Made by a program: the position numbers and the translations under genes. Below, one piece after another: positions 43,276 through 52,493 of a DNA stretch of 52,526 nucleotides. Below the pieces are notes generated by a model. It searched no databases and was not told the origin of the DNA. It saw only the letters and a list, made by a program, of their open reading frames with translations. Each line of letters begins with the position of its first letter. Within the stretch, counting starts at the first letter, position 1. The stretch lies in NCBI GenBank assembly GCA_964368815.1, contig CAYJDA010000016.1:1-52526 (forward strand), in the 5' to 3' direction. The stretch comes from CAYJBH01 sp964368815 (GTDB lineage Bacteria > Bacillota > Clostridia > Oscillospirales > Ruminococcaceae).

Positions 43276-44112
43276 ATGAGGGCATTATTTCGAATAAAAG
43301 AGTTATTGGCCCTGTTGAAAGATTTTTATCAGCTAACAGGATTAAGAACTGTTGTGTTTGATGAAAATGGTAACGATATTTTATCCTACCCCGAAGAACA
43401 TCCTAACTTTTGTAAACTTATTCGTTCGTCGAAACAAGGCCTCGCTGATTGTTTGCTCTGCGATAAAAAAGCTTGTAATAATGCAAAAACAAAAGGGGAG
43501 AGCGTTATTTACACCTGTCATGCCGGTCTATCAGAGGTAATCTCACCCATCTATGTGGATAAAGTTGTAGTGGGCTATCTATTACTTAGTCATATAGTAG
43601 AAACAACGACAGTTGAAACTCAAATAATATTTCTTATTAAAATCGCTGAAAAATATAATATTGAGAAGGATATGCTGATAAAGGCTTTTAATGATTTGCA
43701 GGTGTCCGATTACAAAACAATTAAATCGGCATCTAATTTATTGTTTATTGCAGCTACGGCAATGTGTGAAACAAAACTCGCACAGATGGTTAACAACGAT
43801 GTTGAGAGCGAATTAATGCAGTATATTGACAACAATATCCACACTGATCTTTCCTCAAATGAGCTCTGTAGTAAATTGGGCATTGGTCGTACATCGCTCT
43901 ATCATATTTCAAAAAAGTTGTTTGGCTGTGGAATAAAAAAGCACATAAGTCGATTGAGAATTCAAAAGGCTATGCATCTGCTAACGCATACAAATCTTAC
44001 AAATGCACAGATATGTGATAGGGTAGGCATAAACGACTACAACTATTTTTTTAGAGTATTTCAAAAACATACCGCAAGCACACCCAGTGAGTATAGAAAA
44101 CTATATAGCTAA
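43276..44112 (+). CDS. AraC-family regulator with PocR sensory domain
   Basis: The N-terminal 160 residues match the PocR ligand-binding domain, with cysteines in HPNFCKLIR, ADCLLCDKKAC and YTCHAGLSEVISPI. The C-terminal 100 residues are an AraC HTH pair (LSSNELCSKLGIGRTSLYHI, then TNAQICDRVGINDYNYFFRV and TPSEYRKLYS). PocR domains bind small molecules or metals through such cysteines. The gene is divergent from araA with an 83-base gap, so it likely controls araA-GH4. GAGAGGTAG precedes the ATG. Confidence 0.9.
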   Translation: MRALFRIKELLALLKDFYQLTGLRTVVFDENGNDILSYPEEHPNFCKLIRSSKQGLADCLLCDKKACNNAKTKGESVIYTCHAGLSEVISPIYVDKVVVGYLLLSHIVETTTVETQIIFLIKIAEKYNIEKDMLIKAFNDLQVSDYKTIKSASNLLFIAATAMCETKLAQMVNNDVESELMQYIDNNIHTDLSSNELCSKLGIGRTSLYHISKKLFGCGIKKHISRLRIQKAMHLLTHTNLTNAQICDRVGINDYNYFFRVFQKHTASTPSEYRKLYS

Positions 44113-44494
44113 AGGCTTTGGCTATAGTATAAAATATAGTTAAAACATATGATAGATAGTTATGTTCATTTTACTGGATTTTTGTTCGAAGTAATACACT
44201 ATGTTTTTGGTAAGGTAATAAATAAGTTAAAAATTTAACAAGTCTTTTTAAATATATATTAAAAAGACTTGTTAATTGCAGTGTGCTTTCTGAAATGTTT
44301 AAAATGCTGTGGTAATAAATAATTCAATAGGCTCAGCGACGGTTGTGGCAATAATACCAGACGTTGTAAAGCAGTGAATCATATTTCGGTAAATTTGGGC
44401 AGTTTTGCCGCAGTTTAATCAGATTTTTTCACAGAGAATTAATAAAATTAACTATTGTATGGGGTTATGGCTTTAAATTAGAGGATGCTGACAG
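44113..44494. other. Intergenic region with a long hairpin
   Basis: The 382 bases hold no clear gene. A frame ending near 44378 (GSATVVAIIPDVVKQ) looks faintly protein-like but is too short to support. The only clear structure is the hairpin at 44235-44275. Confidence 0.4.
44235..44275. terminator. Perfect 17-bp hairpin after the AraC/PocR gene
   Basis: TTAACAAGTCTTTTTAA (44235-44251) pairs with 44259-44275 around a seven-base AT loop. It lies about 120 bases after the regulator gene. The T-run is inside the stem, so termination efficiency is uncertain. Confidence 0.5.
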
Positions 44495-44968
44495 GTGAAA
44501 ATGCCATCATTAAAGCAGAAAATAATCAGACCATATGTTGTATTGATAATTGCAGTACAGCTATTTGTACTTGCGGTTTTTAATATTTTAGTGAGTAGAT
44601 ACTCATATAACCAAGCTGAAGAAAACTTAAGTAGATCGGCAATAAGGCTGGAGCAGGATGCAGTTATTGCTAACGGAGATGATGCTGCAAACGATAATAT
44701 TCCACCAATTATGTTGCTGAATATGTTAAGACAAGGCGACAATACCCGAGTAATAATAAGCGAAAACGGAGAGTTTACCGACTATCCGAGACCCGGCGAA
44801 AAAAGCCTACCCGAGAATGTAGTACAGCATGCAAGCGAAATGACCGACAAAGCGGCCGATAGAGAGATAGTTTCTTTTTATCAGGGCGGTGAATATTATC
44901 ATGCAATGAAGATGGACATATCAATTTTATCAGAGGGGCAGACGGCTATATATATTTCATTTTACTAA
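44495..44968 (+). pseudogene. Truncated sensor histidine kinase, N-terminal part only
   Basis: The frame encodes an N-terminal membrane helix (residues 13-33, VVLIIAVQLFVLAVFNILV) and an extracytoplasmic segment of about 120 residues (LSRSAIRLEQDAV, RVIISENGEFTDYP). It then stops at 44968, inside the end of the convergent sulfatase gene. The second membrane helix, HAMP, HisKA and ATPase parts expected next are absent. The overlap with the sulfatase end suggests that a rearrangement joined the sulfatase gene into the kinase gene. The start is GTG 44495 or ATG 44501. A short stand-alone membrane protein is the alternative. Confidence 0.6.
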
Positions 44969-46713
44969 GTTTCGTTAGTTTTTGTAACATAAACAAAATA
45001 TGCTGATCGCTCTATAGATTTACTGTCAAGGAAAAAAGCATACAAATGAGCAGGTCCCTCTTTTAGCTCCACCGTAAAAACAGAGCCGAGAGTTTTTTCG
45101 CAAACCGTTTGTTCGTAGGTTTCTCCGCCGATTGTCAATGTTGTTTTAACAATGTCTATTGCGACACCGCCGAGGTAGGAAGCAGCTTCCTCCACCTCGT
45201 TGGCATTATATTCTACATCGCTTGTACCGTCAGTTATTCCTGCGCATAAAGCTTTTGGGTGTGATTTTGGCCAACGTCTTACATCAAAGGTGTAGCTACC
45301 GGCTACAGGAACATATACCTCCCAGTAGCTGTGGCCGATATCTGCCCTTCGAATTAATTCTTGGCTATACACACAATCAGAAACATCGCCTCGTAGGTCA
45401 TGTGAGGACAGATAGACTTCTTCCTCGGTTAAGTATATAGGGATTTCTATCTCATAGCCTTTAGTAACCTTTTCCCACCAATCATCGTATCCAATACGCA
45501 TTTTTTCAACTATATCCGGAAAATTTGCCGCAATGTCATTTCTTTGTTCACGGTCTGCGTCAATGTTGTAGAGCTCTTTTCCGTTTATTAATCGATAGTT
45601 TTGCCACATTACAGCTGATTTTTTCCATTTTATGGGGTTGGTTACACGTTGTGAATCGGTTACAATTATTCTGTCAACTGTTTTTTTATTGCAGTCCTTC
45701 AACTGCTCTGCTATAGATATCCCGTCAAACTTAATATTTTTGGTGTTGGCTACTCCGCATAGCTCCATAAAGGTAGGCATTAAATCCACGTTTGCGCATA
45801 GCTCATTCATATCTTTACCGCCACCTATACCTAGTGAGGGACAGCTTATGAAAAACGGAACCCTATGCCCGCCATCATATTCACTATTCTTTTTTCCTCT
45901 CATGCCACAGTTGTATCCGTGTGTAACAAAATCATTTTCATCAAGATCAACACCTACAGCGGTACCGTTGTCGGTCATGAAAATAAAAATTGTATCATCA
46001 ATCAGCCCAAGTGTTTCAAGATGATTTTTTAGCTTGCCAAAGTTTTCGTCTATATTTGTTACCATGCCATACATCCTAGACCTTGCATCGGGAATATTTT
46101 CGTTTTCTTTATACATGTCATAGTATTTTTTTGGAACATTGTGGGGCGAGTGCGGTGCATTTAAAGTAATCATGCAAAAAAAGGGTTCATTTTTCTTTTC
46201 TTCGATATATTTCATTGCCTCACCGAAAAACACATCGGTACAGTACCCGTTAAATTTTTTTGGCACACCATCAACATAGTAGGTGTCATCAAAATAATCA
46301 TTACCCCAAAAGTCCGGTGCTTGAGTAATGCCACCACCACCATGCACTATAGAACGCCCAAACCCTCTATCCATCGCGCGGTAGGGATAATTGTCTCCAA
46401 GGTGCCATTTGCCGAAAATTGCCGTGTTGTATCCACCTTCGGAAAAAGCGGAGGCTAACGTCCATTCATTTTCACGTAATAACGACCTCCCGCCTACAGT
46501 ATGCCATACTCCGGTTGAGTTTGCATAGTGCCCCGTCATTATACCTGCTCTTGTGGGGGCACAGGTAGGGCCGACGTGATAATCGGTCAATCGTACGCTT
46601 TCATTATAAAAATTATCAATATTTGGAGTTTTGATGTAAGGGTTCCCCATGCAAGCCAAATCCCCATAACCTTGGTCGTCGGTTAAAACAAATACGATGT
46701 TTGGTTTTTTCAT
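44965..46713 (-). CDS. Sulfatase (S1 family, arylsulfatase type)
   Basis: Removes sulfate esters, presumably from glycans. KPNIVFVLTDDQGYGDLACMG gives the metal-binding aspartates. The catalytic cysteine C51 is in PTCAPTRAGIMTGHY, a CxPxR motif that must be converted to formylglycine. GKWHLGD and FMTDNG complete the site. The 582-residue product has an extra C-terminal beta-rich part after residue 450. No signal peptide is seen, so it would act in the cytoplasm. No maturation enzyme (anSME or FGE) is in the window. It has its own promoter at 46755-46783. Confidence 0.93.
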   Translation of the reverse strand: MKKPNIVFVLTDDQGYGDLACMGNPYIKTPNIDNFYNESVRLTDYHVGPTCAPTRAGIMTGHYANSTGVWHTVGGRSLLRENEWTLASAFSEGGYNTAIFGKWHLGDNYPYRAMDRGFGRSIVHGGGGITQAPDFWGNDYFDDTYYVDGVPKKFNGYCTDVFFGEAMKYIEEKKNEPFFCMITLNAPHSPHNVPKKYYDMYKENENIPDARSRMYGMVTNIDENFGKLKNHLETLGLIDDTIFIFMTDNGTAVGVDLDENDFVTHGYNCGMRGKKNSEYDGGHRVPFFISCPSLGIGGGKDMNELCANVDLMPTFMELCGVANTKNIKFDGISIAEQLKDCNKKTVDRIIVTDSQRVTNPIKWKKSAVMWQNYRLINGKELYNIDADREQRNDIAANFPDIVEKMRIGYDDWWEKVTKGYEIEIPIYLTEEEVYLSSHDLRGDVSDCVYSQELIRRADIGHSYWEVYVPVAGSYTFDVRRWPKSHPKALCAGITDGTSDVEYNANEVEEAASYLGGVAIDIVKTTLTIGGETYEQTVCEKTLGSVFTVELKEGPAHLYAFFLDSKSIERSAYFVYVTKTNET

Positions 46714-46754
46714 TTTGTACCTATCTCTTTTGTGTTAAATAGCTTTATAATAAA

Positions 46755-46783
46755 ATTATATATAGTTTTTATTGTCGTGTCAA
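46755..46783 (-). promoter_or_regulatory. Predicted promoter for the sulfatase
   Basis: On the minus strand a perfect TTGACA (46778-46783) and a perfect TATAAT (46755-46760) are 17 bases apart, 41 bases before the gene. Confidence 0.65.
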
Positions 46784-46955
46784 TTTAGGATATAAATAAT
46801 TGTCCAACATTAAGGCTGTTTGATGAAAATATACACGCTTTTTTGTAGAAACTTGCTTTAAATTTACACTCTTCAACAGCGACAGTCGCCCTACCGGTTT
46901 CGAGTATAATGGAATTTCTACCAGTGAGCAAATTGTTTATGTAAAGTAATAAAAA

Positions 46956-46991
46956 TACAGGCAGTAATCATAAAACGGATTACTGCCTGTA
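46956..46991 (-). terminator. Terminator of the transporter-GH31 operon
   Basis: TACAGGCAGTAATC and its complement form a perfect 14-bp stem with an eight-base loop. On the minus strand it is followed by TTTTTATT, a classic intrinsic terminator just after the GH31 stop. Confidence 0.85.
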
Positions 46992-47008
46992 CTTAATATT
47001 AGCGATTT

Positions 47009-49330
47009 TTATTTCAGCTGATAGGTAACGTTTGATAGCTCGTTGTTTACATTAAGCTGTATACCTACACTCGTAGCCTGTGAGGTGGCACCGATTAGGT
47101 TGTCGACCGATGCTACGTTGTGCAGAATAATTTTAACATCGGCTGCTTCGCCATCAAAGTTAATGTTAACCTTATCGTCACACCTTTGAGCATCTACATT
47201 TAACGCCTTGCTTCCATCAATCCTACAAACAGTTGTGCTTGCACAGGAGGTTAGTTCGTAAATGTGTAGAGTTATCGAGCGTGTATAATCATATTCCGGA
47301 GTCTGATTTTCATTGCCAAAGGCAATAATCGAATTTTCCTTTGCCATTAACGGTAACGACATGTAGCTGTGATTTTCATTGTACCAGCTACCGGTTGACT
47401 CGATAACCTCGTTTGTTAAGATACCTGTCCAGCGACCCTTTGGCAGGTAATATTCTACATTTCCATCCTCCTTAAACACAGGTGCAACAAGAATATTATC
47501 ACCCAACATATATTGGCGATCTAAGAATCCACATGTCATATCTTCAGGATATTCTAAAACCATGGCTCTCATAACCGGAATTCCAACCTCGTGGGTATAA
47601 ACCGCCTGCGAATAAATATAAGGCATTAGGCTACACTTAAATTCGGTAAAGTATCTTACTACATCAACAGCTTCATCACCAAATAACCAGGGCACACGAT
47701 AAGAGTTTGCACCATGTAGGCGTGAATGGGTTGAAAGCAGCCCGAATGCCGCCCAACGCTTGTATACACTGCTTGGTGCTGTGCCCTCAAAGCCACTGAT
47801 GTCATGGCTCCAAAATCCGAAGCCACTCATGCAAAGTGAAAGTCCGCCACGGATGGATTCGCTCATGGATATAAAGGAGGATGAACAGTCTCCGCCCCAA
47901 TGTACCGGAAATTGCTGTCCACCGGCTGTTGCACTACGTGCAAACAGGCAGGCTTCATTTTTACCACGATACTCTTCTAACAACTCAAAAACACATTGAT
48001 TATAAAGCTGGGTGTAATAGTTGTGCATCTGTTTTGGATTGCTACCGTCATAATAAACAACATCGGTTGGAATTCGCTCACCAAAATCGGTTTTAAAGCA
48101 GTCAACACCCTGGTCGAGAAGCACACGTAGCTTGTCTTGATACCATTTATATGCTCCAGGATTGGTAAAGTCTACCAGTCCCATGCCGGATTGCCAACGA
48201 TCCCACTGCCATACATCGCCGTTGGGCTTCTTTAATAGATAACCAAGCTCCTTCGCCTCTAAAAACAATGGTGATTTTTGTGCGATATAGGAGTTAATCC
48301 ACACACAGATTTTTAGTTTTTTATCATTTTTCATTCTGCCGAGCATACCCTCAACATCCGGGAACATATCCTCGTCCCAGGTGAAGTTACACCACTCGTT
48401 CTCCTTCATCCAAAAACAGTCGAAGTGAAATACGTGTAATGGAATATTGCGCTCTGCCATTCCATCAACAAAACTCATCACTGTTTTTTCATCATATGAG
48501 GTGGTAAAGGATGATGTTAGCCATAGTCCAAAACTCCATGCAGGTGGCAGTGCCGGTTTACCGGTAAGCTCGGTGTAATTTTTTAACACATCCTTCATAT
48601 CATCGCCGCCGATAACCATAAAGTCCAGTTTCTCACCTTCTACCGAAAACTGCACATTTGTTACCGCCTCGGAGCAAACTTCGTAGGAAACATGGTCGGT
48701 TGAATTTACAAACACACCATATCCTTTGTTGGTAATGTAAAACGGTACATTTTTATATGCAATTTCGGAGGCTGTTCCACCATCCTCATTCCAGATGTCA
48801 ACAACCTGTCCATTTTTTACAAATGGGGTGAAGCGTTCACCGAGACCATATATTTTTTCGTCAAGATCCACCTCTAATCTGGCACGCATAAATGTACCCT
48901 GCGGTGTTTCCATGGTGCTGAGACAGGTTTTTGAGCTGTGCTTCGCTATCCTTGTAAGCACTCTGTCCTCATATCTAAACTCAAATAGAACCTGACTTTT
49001 GTCTATTATAAGGCTGGTTTTTCCGGAGGTAATTGTTATAATATCTCCTTGCTGTGTAACGTTCAGCTTTTCGTTGTTATCCTTAATCTTAAACTGAGGT
49101 TCTTTTTCATTGCTACCCATGTGGTGGTAGCTCTTAATTCTTATAACGTCCGCAATAGGTGAGGAAATAAATAACTCTAATACAGGCAAGCCTATTGCAC
49201 GGATATCTTCTTTATATCCTACTATGTAGATATATACACAGTCATCTTTTATCTTTACTTCACGGATCTGAATTGAATCGGTACGTTGTACACCGGGTTT
49301 AAGCTCCCAGTATCCGTCATTAAATTTCAT
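47009..49330 (-). CDS. yicI: GH31 alpha-xylosidase
   Basis: A retaining GH31 enzyme releasing alpha-xylose, for example from xyloglucan oligosaccharides. The 773-residue product carries the YicI-type nucleophile motif DCFKTDFGERIPTDVVYYDG and the acid/base region FPVHWGGDCSSS. FHFDCFWMKENEWCNFTWD and the C-terminal half LLSTHSRLHGANSYRVPW agree with alpha-xylosidases rather than alpha-glucosidases. No signal peptide. It is the last gene of the transporter operon, before the terminator at 46956-46991. GAAAGGAAAGTAA precedes the ATG. Confidence 0.93.
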   Translation of the reverse strand: MKFNDGYWELKPGVQRTDSIQIREVKIKDDCVYIYIVGYKEDIRAIGLPVLELFISSPIADVIRIKSYHHMGSNEKEPQFKIKDNNEKLNVTQQGDIITITSGKTSLIIDKSQVLFEFRYEDRVLTRIAKHSSKTCLSTMETPQGTFMRARLEVDLDEKIYGLGERFTPFVKNGQVVDIWNEDGGTASEIAYKNVPFYITNKGYGVFVNSTDHVSYEVCSEAVTNVQFSVEGEKLDFMVIGGDDMKDVLKNYTELTGKPALPPAWSFGLWLTSSFTTSYDEKTVMSFVDGMAERNIPLHVFHFDCFWMKENEWCNFTWDEDMFPDVEGMLGRMKNDKKLKICVWINSYIAQKSPLFLEAKELGYLLKKPNGDVWQWDRWQSGMGLVDFTNPGAYKWYQDKLRVLLDQGVDCFKTDFGERIPTDVVYYDGSNPKQMHNYYTQLYNQCVFELLEEYRGKNEACLFARSATAGGQQFPVHWGGDCSSSFISMSESIRGGLSLCMSGFGFWSHDISGFEGTAPSSVYKRWAAFGLLSTHSRLHGANSYRVPWLFGDEAVDVVRYFTEFKCSLMPYIYSQAVYTHEVGIPVMRAMVLEYPEDMTCGFLDRQYMLGDNILVAPVFKEDGNVEYYLPKGRWTGILTNEVIESTGSWYNENHSYMSLPLMAKENSIIAFGNENQTPEYDYTRSITLHIYELTSCASTTVCRIDGSKALNVDAQRCDDKVNINFDGEAADVKIILHNVASVDNLIGATSQATSVGIQLNVNNELSNVTYQLK

Positions 49331-49349
49331 TTACTTTCCTTTCTAATTA

Positions 49350-50570
49350 TTAAAATTCCATTCCGAGCTTTTCGGTTGCAAGAAAGGTTGCCCTGTCTGA
49401 ATTAAGCAGTGTCGGATCATACCCCTCGCTCAGCTCCATTGGCATAAACAGTCCCAGTGACGACCAGCCCCAAAATGGGTTAATGCCTTGACCAATGCCG
49501 GTTTCGGCATTATAATACTCTCTAATTTCATCCTCACTAATAACCATATTGAAAGATTTTTTGGCAAGCTCCATCGCCTCTTTTTCATAACCATAGTTAA
49601 CTAAACCATGCATCAACATATAGTTAATTGGTATCCAGCAAGCACCCATCCATGTGCATTCGCAGCCTTTTTTCTGCTGATAATATCCTTCCTCGTTTTT
49701 TGCCCAGGATGCTACCGGAAAATCTAACCAAAACTCTTCGGGATTTAAAACATGTTCTTCAATTAACCTTTTTGCACGCTGCGGGGTTGCAATTCCTGCC
49801 CATAACACAGCAAATGAAGAGGCTGACTTATATCGAATTAACTCTCCTGTTCGCTCATGACGGTCGTAATAAAAACCATCATTTTCATCCCATAAAAATT
49901 TGTTAACATTATCCTTTAATGTTTGCGCTTGCTGGGAAAAATCCTCTTTATCCTCGGGAATATTAAGCAACTCAGCAATAACCTCCATCGCTTTTAGTTC
50001 GCGGTAGAGATAAGCCGCAAGATCTACACCTTCACATATCTCGGAATATATTGCTCCGCCACGCAAATCTTGGTTGTCCATTCCGCTGTGGTCTGCACTA
50101 TCCCATACCGGTAAGCCATTCCGATCGTGATCACAGAACCAGAACCAGTAATCGAGATATTTTTTAAGTTTACTGTAATATTTTTCTTTAACCCAAAGGA
50201 TATTTTGTCCCTGTTTGTAACCAAGTAAAACTGTTTGTGCTAAAAATGGCTTAAAGTGTTGCCTCCATCGTGGCTCGACAAGAGTGCGTGCCACAAAGCC
50301 GGAATTAAGCTGTTTATCCAAAAACACCTCTACATTGTTTCGGCAGTAGTTTTTAACCCCAAAGTAGGAGAGATATATATTTTCAAAGTATAAATCCCAG
50401 TCATAGAATTCACCGTAACAATAACCTGTGAGTAGGTCTGTAGTGCTAAATGCCATTCCATTAGCTTTAGATAGTTGACCTATTCCACGTTCGCGTATGT
50501 TTTTGTTAACCTTTTTAACAGCAATACAAATTTTCTGTTTTTCGGTGTTTAAGTCCCAACCATATTGCAT
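49350..50570 (-). CDS. (alpha/alpha)6-barrel glycosidase, GH63/GH37-like
   Basis: A 406-residue protein with the pattern of MGH/trehalase-like glucosidases. Examples are YGEFYDWDLYFENIYLSYFG near the N-terminus, GLPVWDSADHSGMDNQ, an expected catalytic acid in that loop, and CECTWMGACWIPINYM and FREYYNAETG-like EIREYYNAETGIGQG near the C-terminus, where the base is expected. I start at ATG 50570 with AAGGAAGG upstream; the open frame extends to 50612 and would overlap the permease gene. Substrate unknown; its operon with GH31 and sugar permeases suggests an imported oligosaccharide. Confidence 0.82.
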   Translation of the reverse strand: MQYGWDLNTEKQKICIAVKKVNKNIRERGIGQLSKANGMAFSTTDLLTGYCYGEFYDWDLYFENIYLSYFGVKNYCRNNVEVFLDKQLNSGFVARTLVEPRWRQHFKPFLAQTVLLGYKQGQNILWVKEKYYSKLKKYLDYWFWFCDHDRNGLPVWDSADHSGMDNQDLRGGAIYSEICEGVDLAAYLYRELKAMEVIAELLNIPEDKEDFSQQAQTLKDNVNKFLWDENDGFYYDRHERTGELIRYKSASSFAVLWAGIATPQRAKRLIEEHVLNPEEFWLDFPVASWAKNEEGYYQQKKGCECTWMGACWIPINYMLMHGLVNYGYEKEAMELAKKSFNMVISEDEIREYYNAETGIGQGINPFWGWSSLGLFMPMELSEGYDPTLLNSDRATFLATEKLGMEF

Positions 50571-50592
50571 AATAAAGTATCCTTCCTTAATA

Positions 50593-51522
50593 TTATTCTT
50601 TAACAGAACCAAGTGTTATACCGGTCACAAAGTAACGCTGTAAAAATGGATAAACAATTAAAACCGGCAACATAGCAATAAACAGCTTTGCAGCATTGAG
50701 AGTTTGGTTCGACATAGTAGTTAACATTTTTAGCTCCTCAACCGTTAGAGAGGCAGCATTTGTATTTACAACCAGCTGTTGAATGTAGGTTTGCAGTGGG
50801 TACTTTGACGAATCGGTATTAAGAACTAAGCCGTTAAAAAATTCGTTCCAGTGCATAACAGCAGTAAAGAGCGACACCGTTGCGATTACCGGCTTTGAAA
50901 TAGGTATTATAAGTTTAAAGAGAATGGTCCATGGGCCGGCACCATCTACAACTGCCGCCTCCTCAATCTGTTTTGGAATGTTTCTAAAAAAGTTAATTAC
51001 CAATATTACATTAAATACCGGCACACCACCACCGAGCACCAAGCCCCAAATGTTGTTTAACATACCTATGTTGGTCATGGTCATAAACCAAGGCACAAGT
51101 CCACCGTTAAACATCATACAAAAAACCAGTAACCACATGATGATGTTGCGTGCCGGAAGCTCAACTTTTGTTTTAGAGAGAGGATATGCCATAAGCAGAA
51201 TTATTGCTATTGTAACCACAGTGCCAAGGAGTACACGCATTACCGAGACACCAAAAGCATCGAAAAACTTGGTGTCGTCTAAAATGCTTATATATGACTC
51301 AAGTGTAACATCAACCGGCCAAAGACCTACAAGGCCACCCTCAGCAGCAGATTTACTACTTAGTGATACACAAAATGTATACCATATTGGAAGTATACAG
51401 GAAAGAGTTATTAAACTTAAAACAATGAAATTTGCCGTATCAAAAATTTTAGACCCGATGTTTTTTTCAAGATATGCCGGGGAGTTTGATATCTTTACAG
51501 TATTATTTTTTTTCTTAATCAT
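50593..51522 (-). CDS. Carbohydrate ABC transporter permease, LplC type
   Basis: A 309-residue inner-membrane permease with six helices. The EAA loop is EEAAVVDGAGPWTILFKLII, which contacts the ATPase. The end YPFLQRYFVTGITLGSVKE is typical of the LplC/YtcP group. AGGAGGATGGT precedes the ATG. It lies nine bases after the LplB gene. No ATPase gene is in the window; such transporters often share a general MsmK-type ATPase. Confidence 0.92.
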   Translation of the reverse strand: MIKKKNNTVKISNSPAYLEKNIGSKIFDTANFIVLSLITLSCILPIWYTFCVSLSSKSAAEGGLVGLWPVDVTLESYISILDDTKFFDAFGVSVMRVLLGTVVTIAIILLMAYPLSKTKVELPARNIIMWLLVFCMMFNGGLVPWFMTMTNIGMLNNIWGLVLGGGVPVFNVILVINFFRNIPKQIEEAAVVDGAGPWTILFKLIIPISKPVIATVSLFTAVMHWNEFFNGLVLNTDSSKYPLQTYIQQLVVNTNAASLTVEELKMLTTMSNQTLNAAKLFIAMLPVLIVYPFLQRYFVTGITLGSVKE

Positions 51523-51531
51523 ACCATCCTC

Positions 51532-52422
51532 CTAAAAAATACGGTAGTTGGCAAATTTATATGCCAGCGTGTAACCAACAGTGATCATAATAAATCCAAC
51601 AACCGATTTTAGTAGACCAACAGCCGTAGATAAGCTAAACTGTAGATTGATAATTCCGGTGCGGTAAACCCAGGTGTCGATTATATCTCCGGTGGAATAA
51701 ACAAAGGGGTTATATAGGTTAAATATCTGATCAAATCCGGCGTTGAGGATACTACCGAGGCTTAAAATAGCTACCATTGCTATCATTATGGATATTCCGG
51801 GGAGCGTTACATTAAGCATACGCTTCCAGCGTCCTGCGCCGTCTATTGCCGCCGCCTCGTAGAGGGTTGGGTCGATGGAGGTTAACGCCGCAAGGAAAAT
51901 GATGGTGTTATACCCAAAGTTTTTCCAAACGTCACTGCCAATAACAAACTGTCGAAACATGTCTGCTTGACCTAAAAATACTATTCTTTCGTTGCCTAAA
52001 GCCTCAAAAACGTCGTTAACAGGACCGGTGTATCCAAACACATCCTGCATGATTCCGGCGAGAATAACCCAGGATATAAAGTAGGGGAGGTAAACAATTG
52101 TTTGAACCGCTTTTTTGTACTTTAAAAGCCTAACTTCGTTTAACAATAATGCAAAAACAAGTGGAAACACGAGATTGCCAACCATTTTACCGAACGATAT
52201 TACGATGGTGTTAACAAAGATACTTTTACTGTCCGGTATTTGAAACATGTATTCAAAGTTGTCAAGCCCTACCCATTCCGAGCGCAAAATTCCAAGTCCC
52301 GGAGAAAAATTTTGAAATGCCATTACAATGCCAAACATGGGAACAATGTTAAATAGCAATAGCCATAACAACCCCGGTGCCAGCATAATGGCATATATGG
52401 GGTAATTCTTTTTGTTTTTCAT
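51532..52422 (-). CDS. Carbohydrate ABC transporter permease, LplB type
   Basis: A 296-residue permease with six helices. It starts KNKKNYPIYAIMLAPGLLWL and has the EAA loop YEAAAIDGAGRWKRMLNVTL. The LplB/YteP group typically imports complex oligosaccharides together with an LplC permease and a lipoprotein binding protein. A GAGGTAGGAA site precedes the ATG. A hairpin separates it from the binding-protein gene upstream. Confidence 0.93.
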   Translation of the reverse strand: MKNKKNYPIYAIMLAPGLLWLLLFNIVPMFGIVMAFQNFSPGLGILRSEWVGLDNFEYMFQIPDSKSIFVNTIVISFGKMVGNLVFPLVFALLLNEVRLLKYKKAVQTIVYLPYFISWVILAGIMQDVFGYTGPVNDVFEALGNERIVFLGQADMFRQFVIGSDVWKNFGYNTIIFLAALTSIDPTLYEAAAIDGAGRWKRMLNVTLPGISIMIAMVAILSLGSILNAGFDQIFNLYNPFVYSTGDIIDTWVYRTGIINLQFSLSTAVGLLKSVVGFIMITVGYTLAYKFANYRIF

Positions 52423-52444
52423 AAGTTCCTACCTCTATAAACAA

Positions 52445-52475
52445 AAGGGAAGTACGGGTAAACGGTACTTCCCTT
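52445..52475 (-). terminator. Intra-operon hairpin between binding protein and permeases
   Basis: AAGGGAAGTAC (52445-52455) pairs perfectly with GTACTTCCCTT (52465-52475) around nine bases. On the minus strand it is followed by TTGTTTAT. It probably acts as a partial terminator or mRNA stabiliser, keeping binding-protein levels above permease levels. Confidence 0.65.
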
Positions 52476-52493
52476 AGCGAATTAATCTATGAG

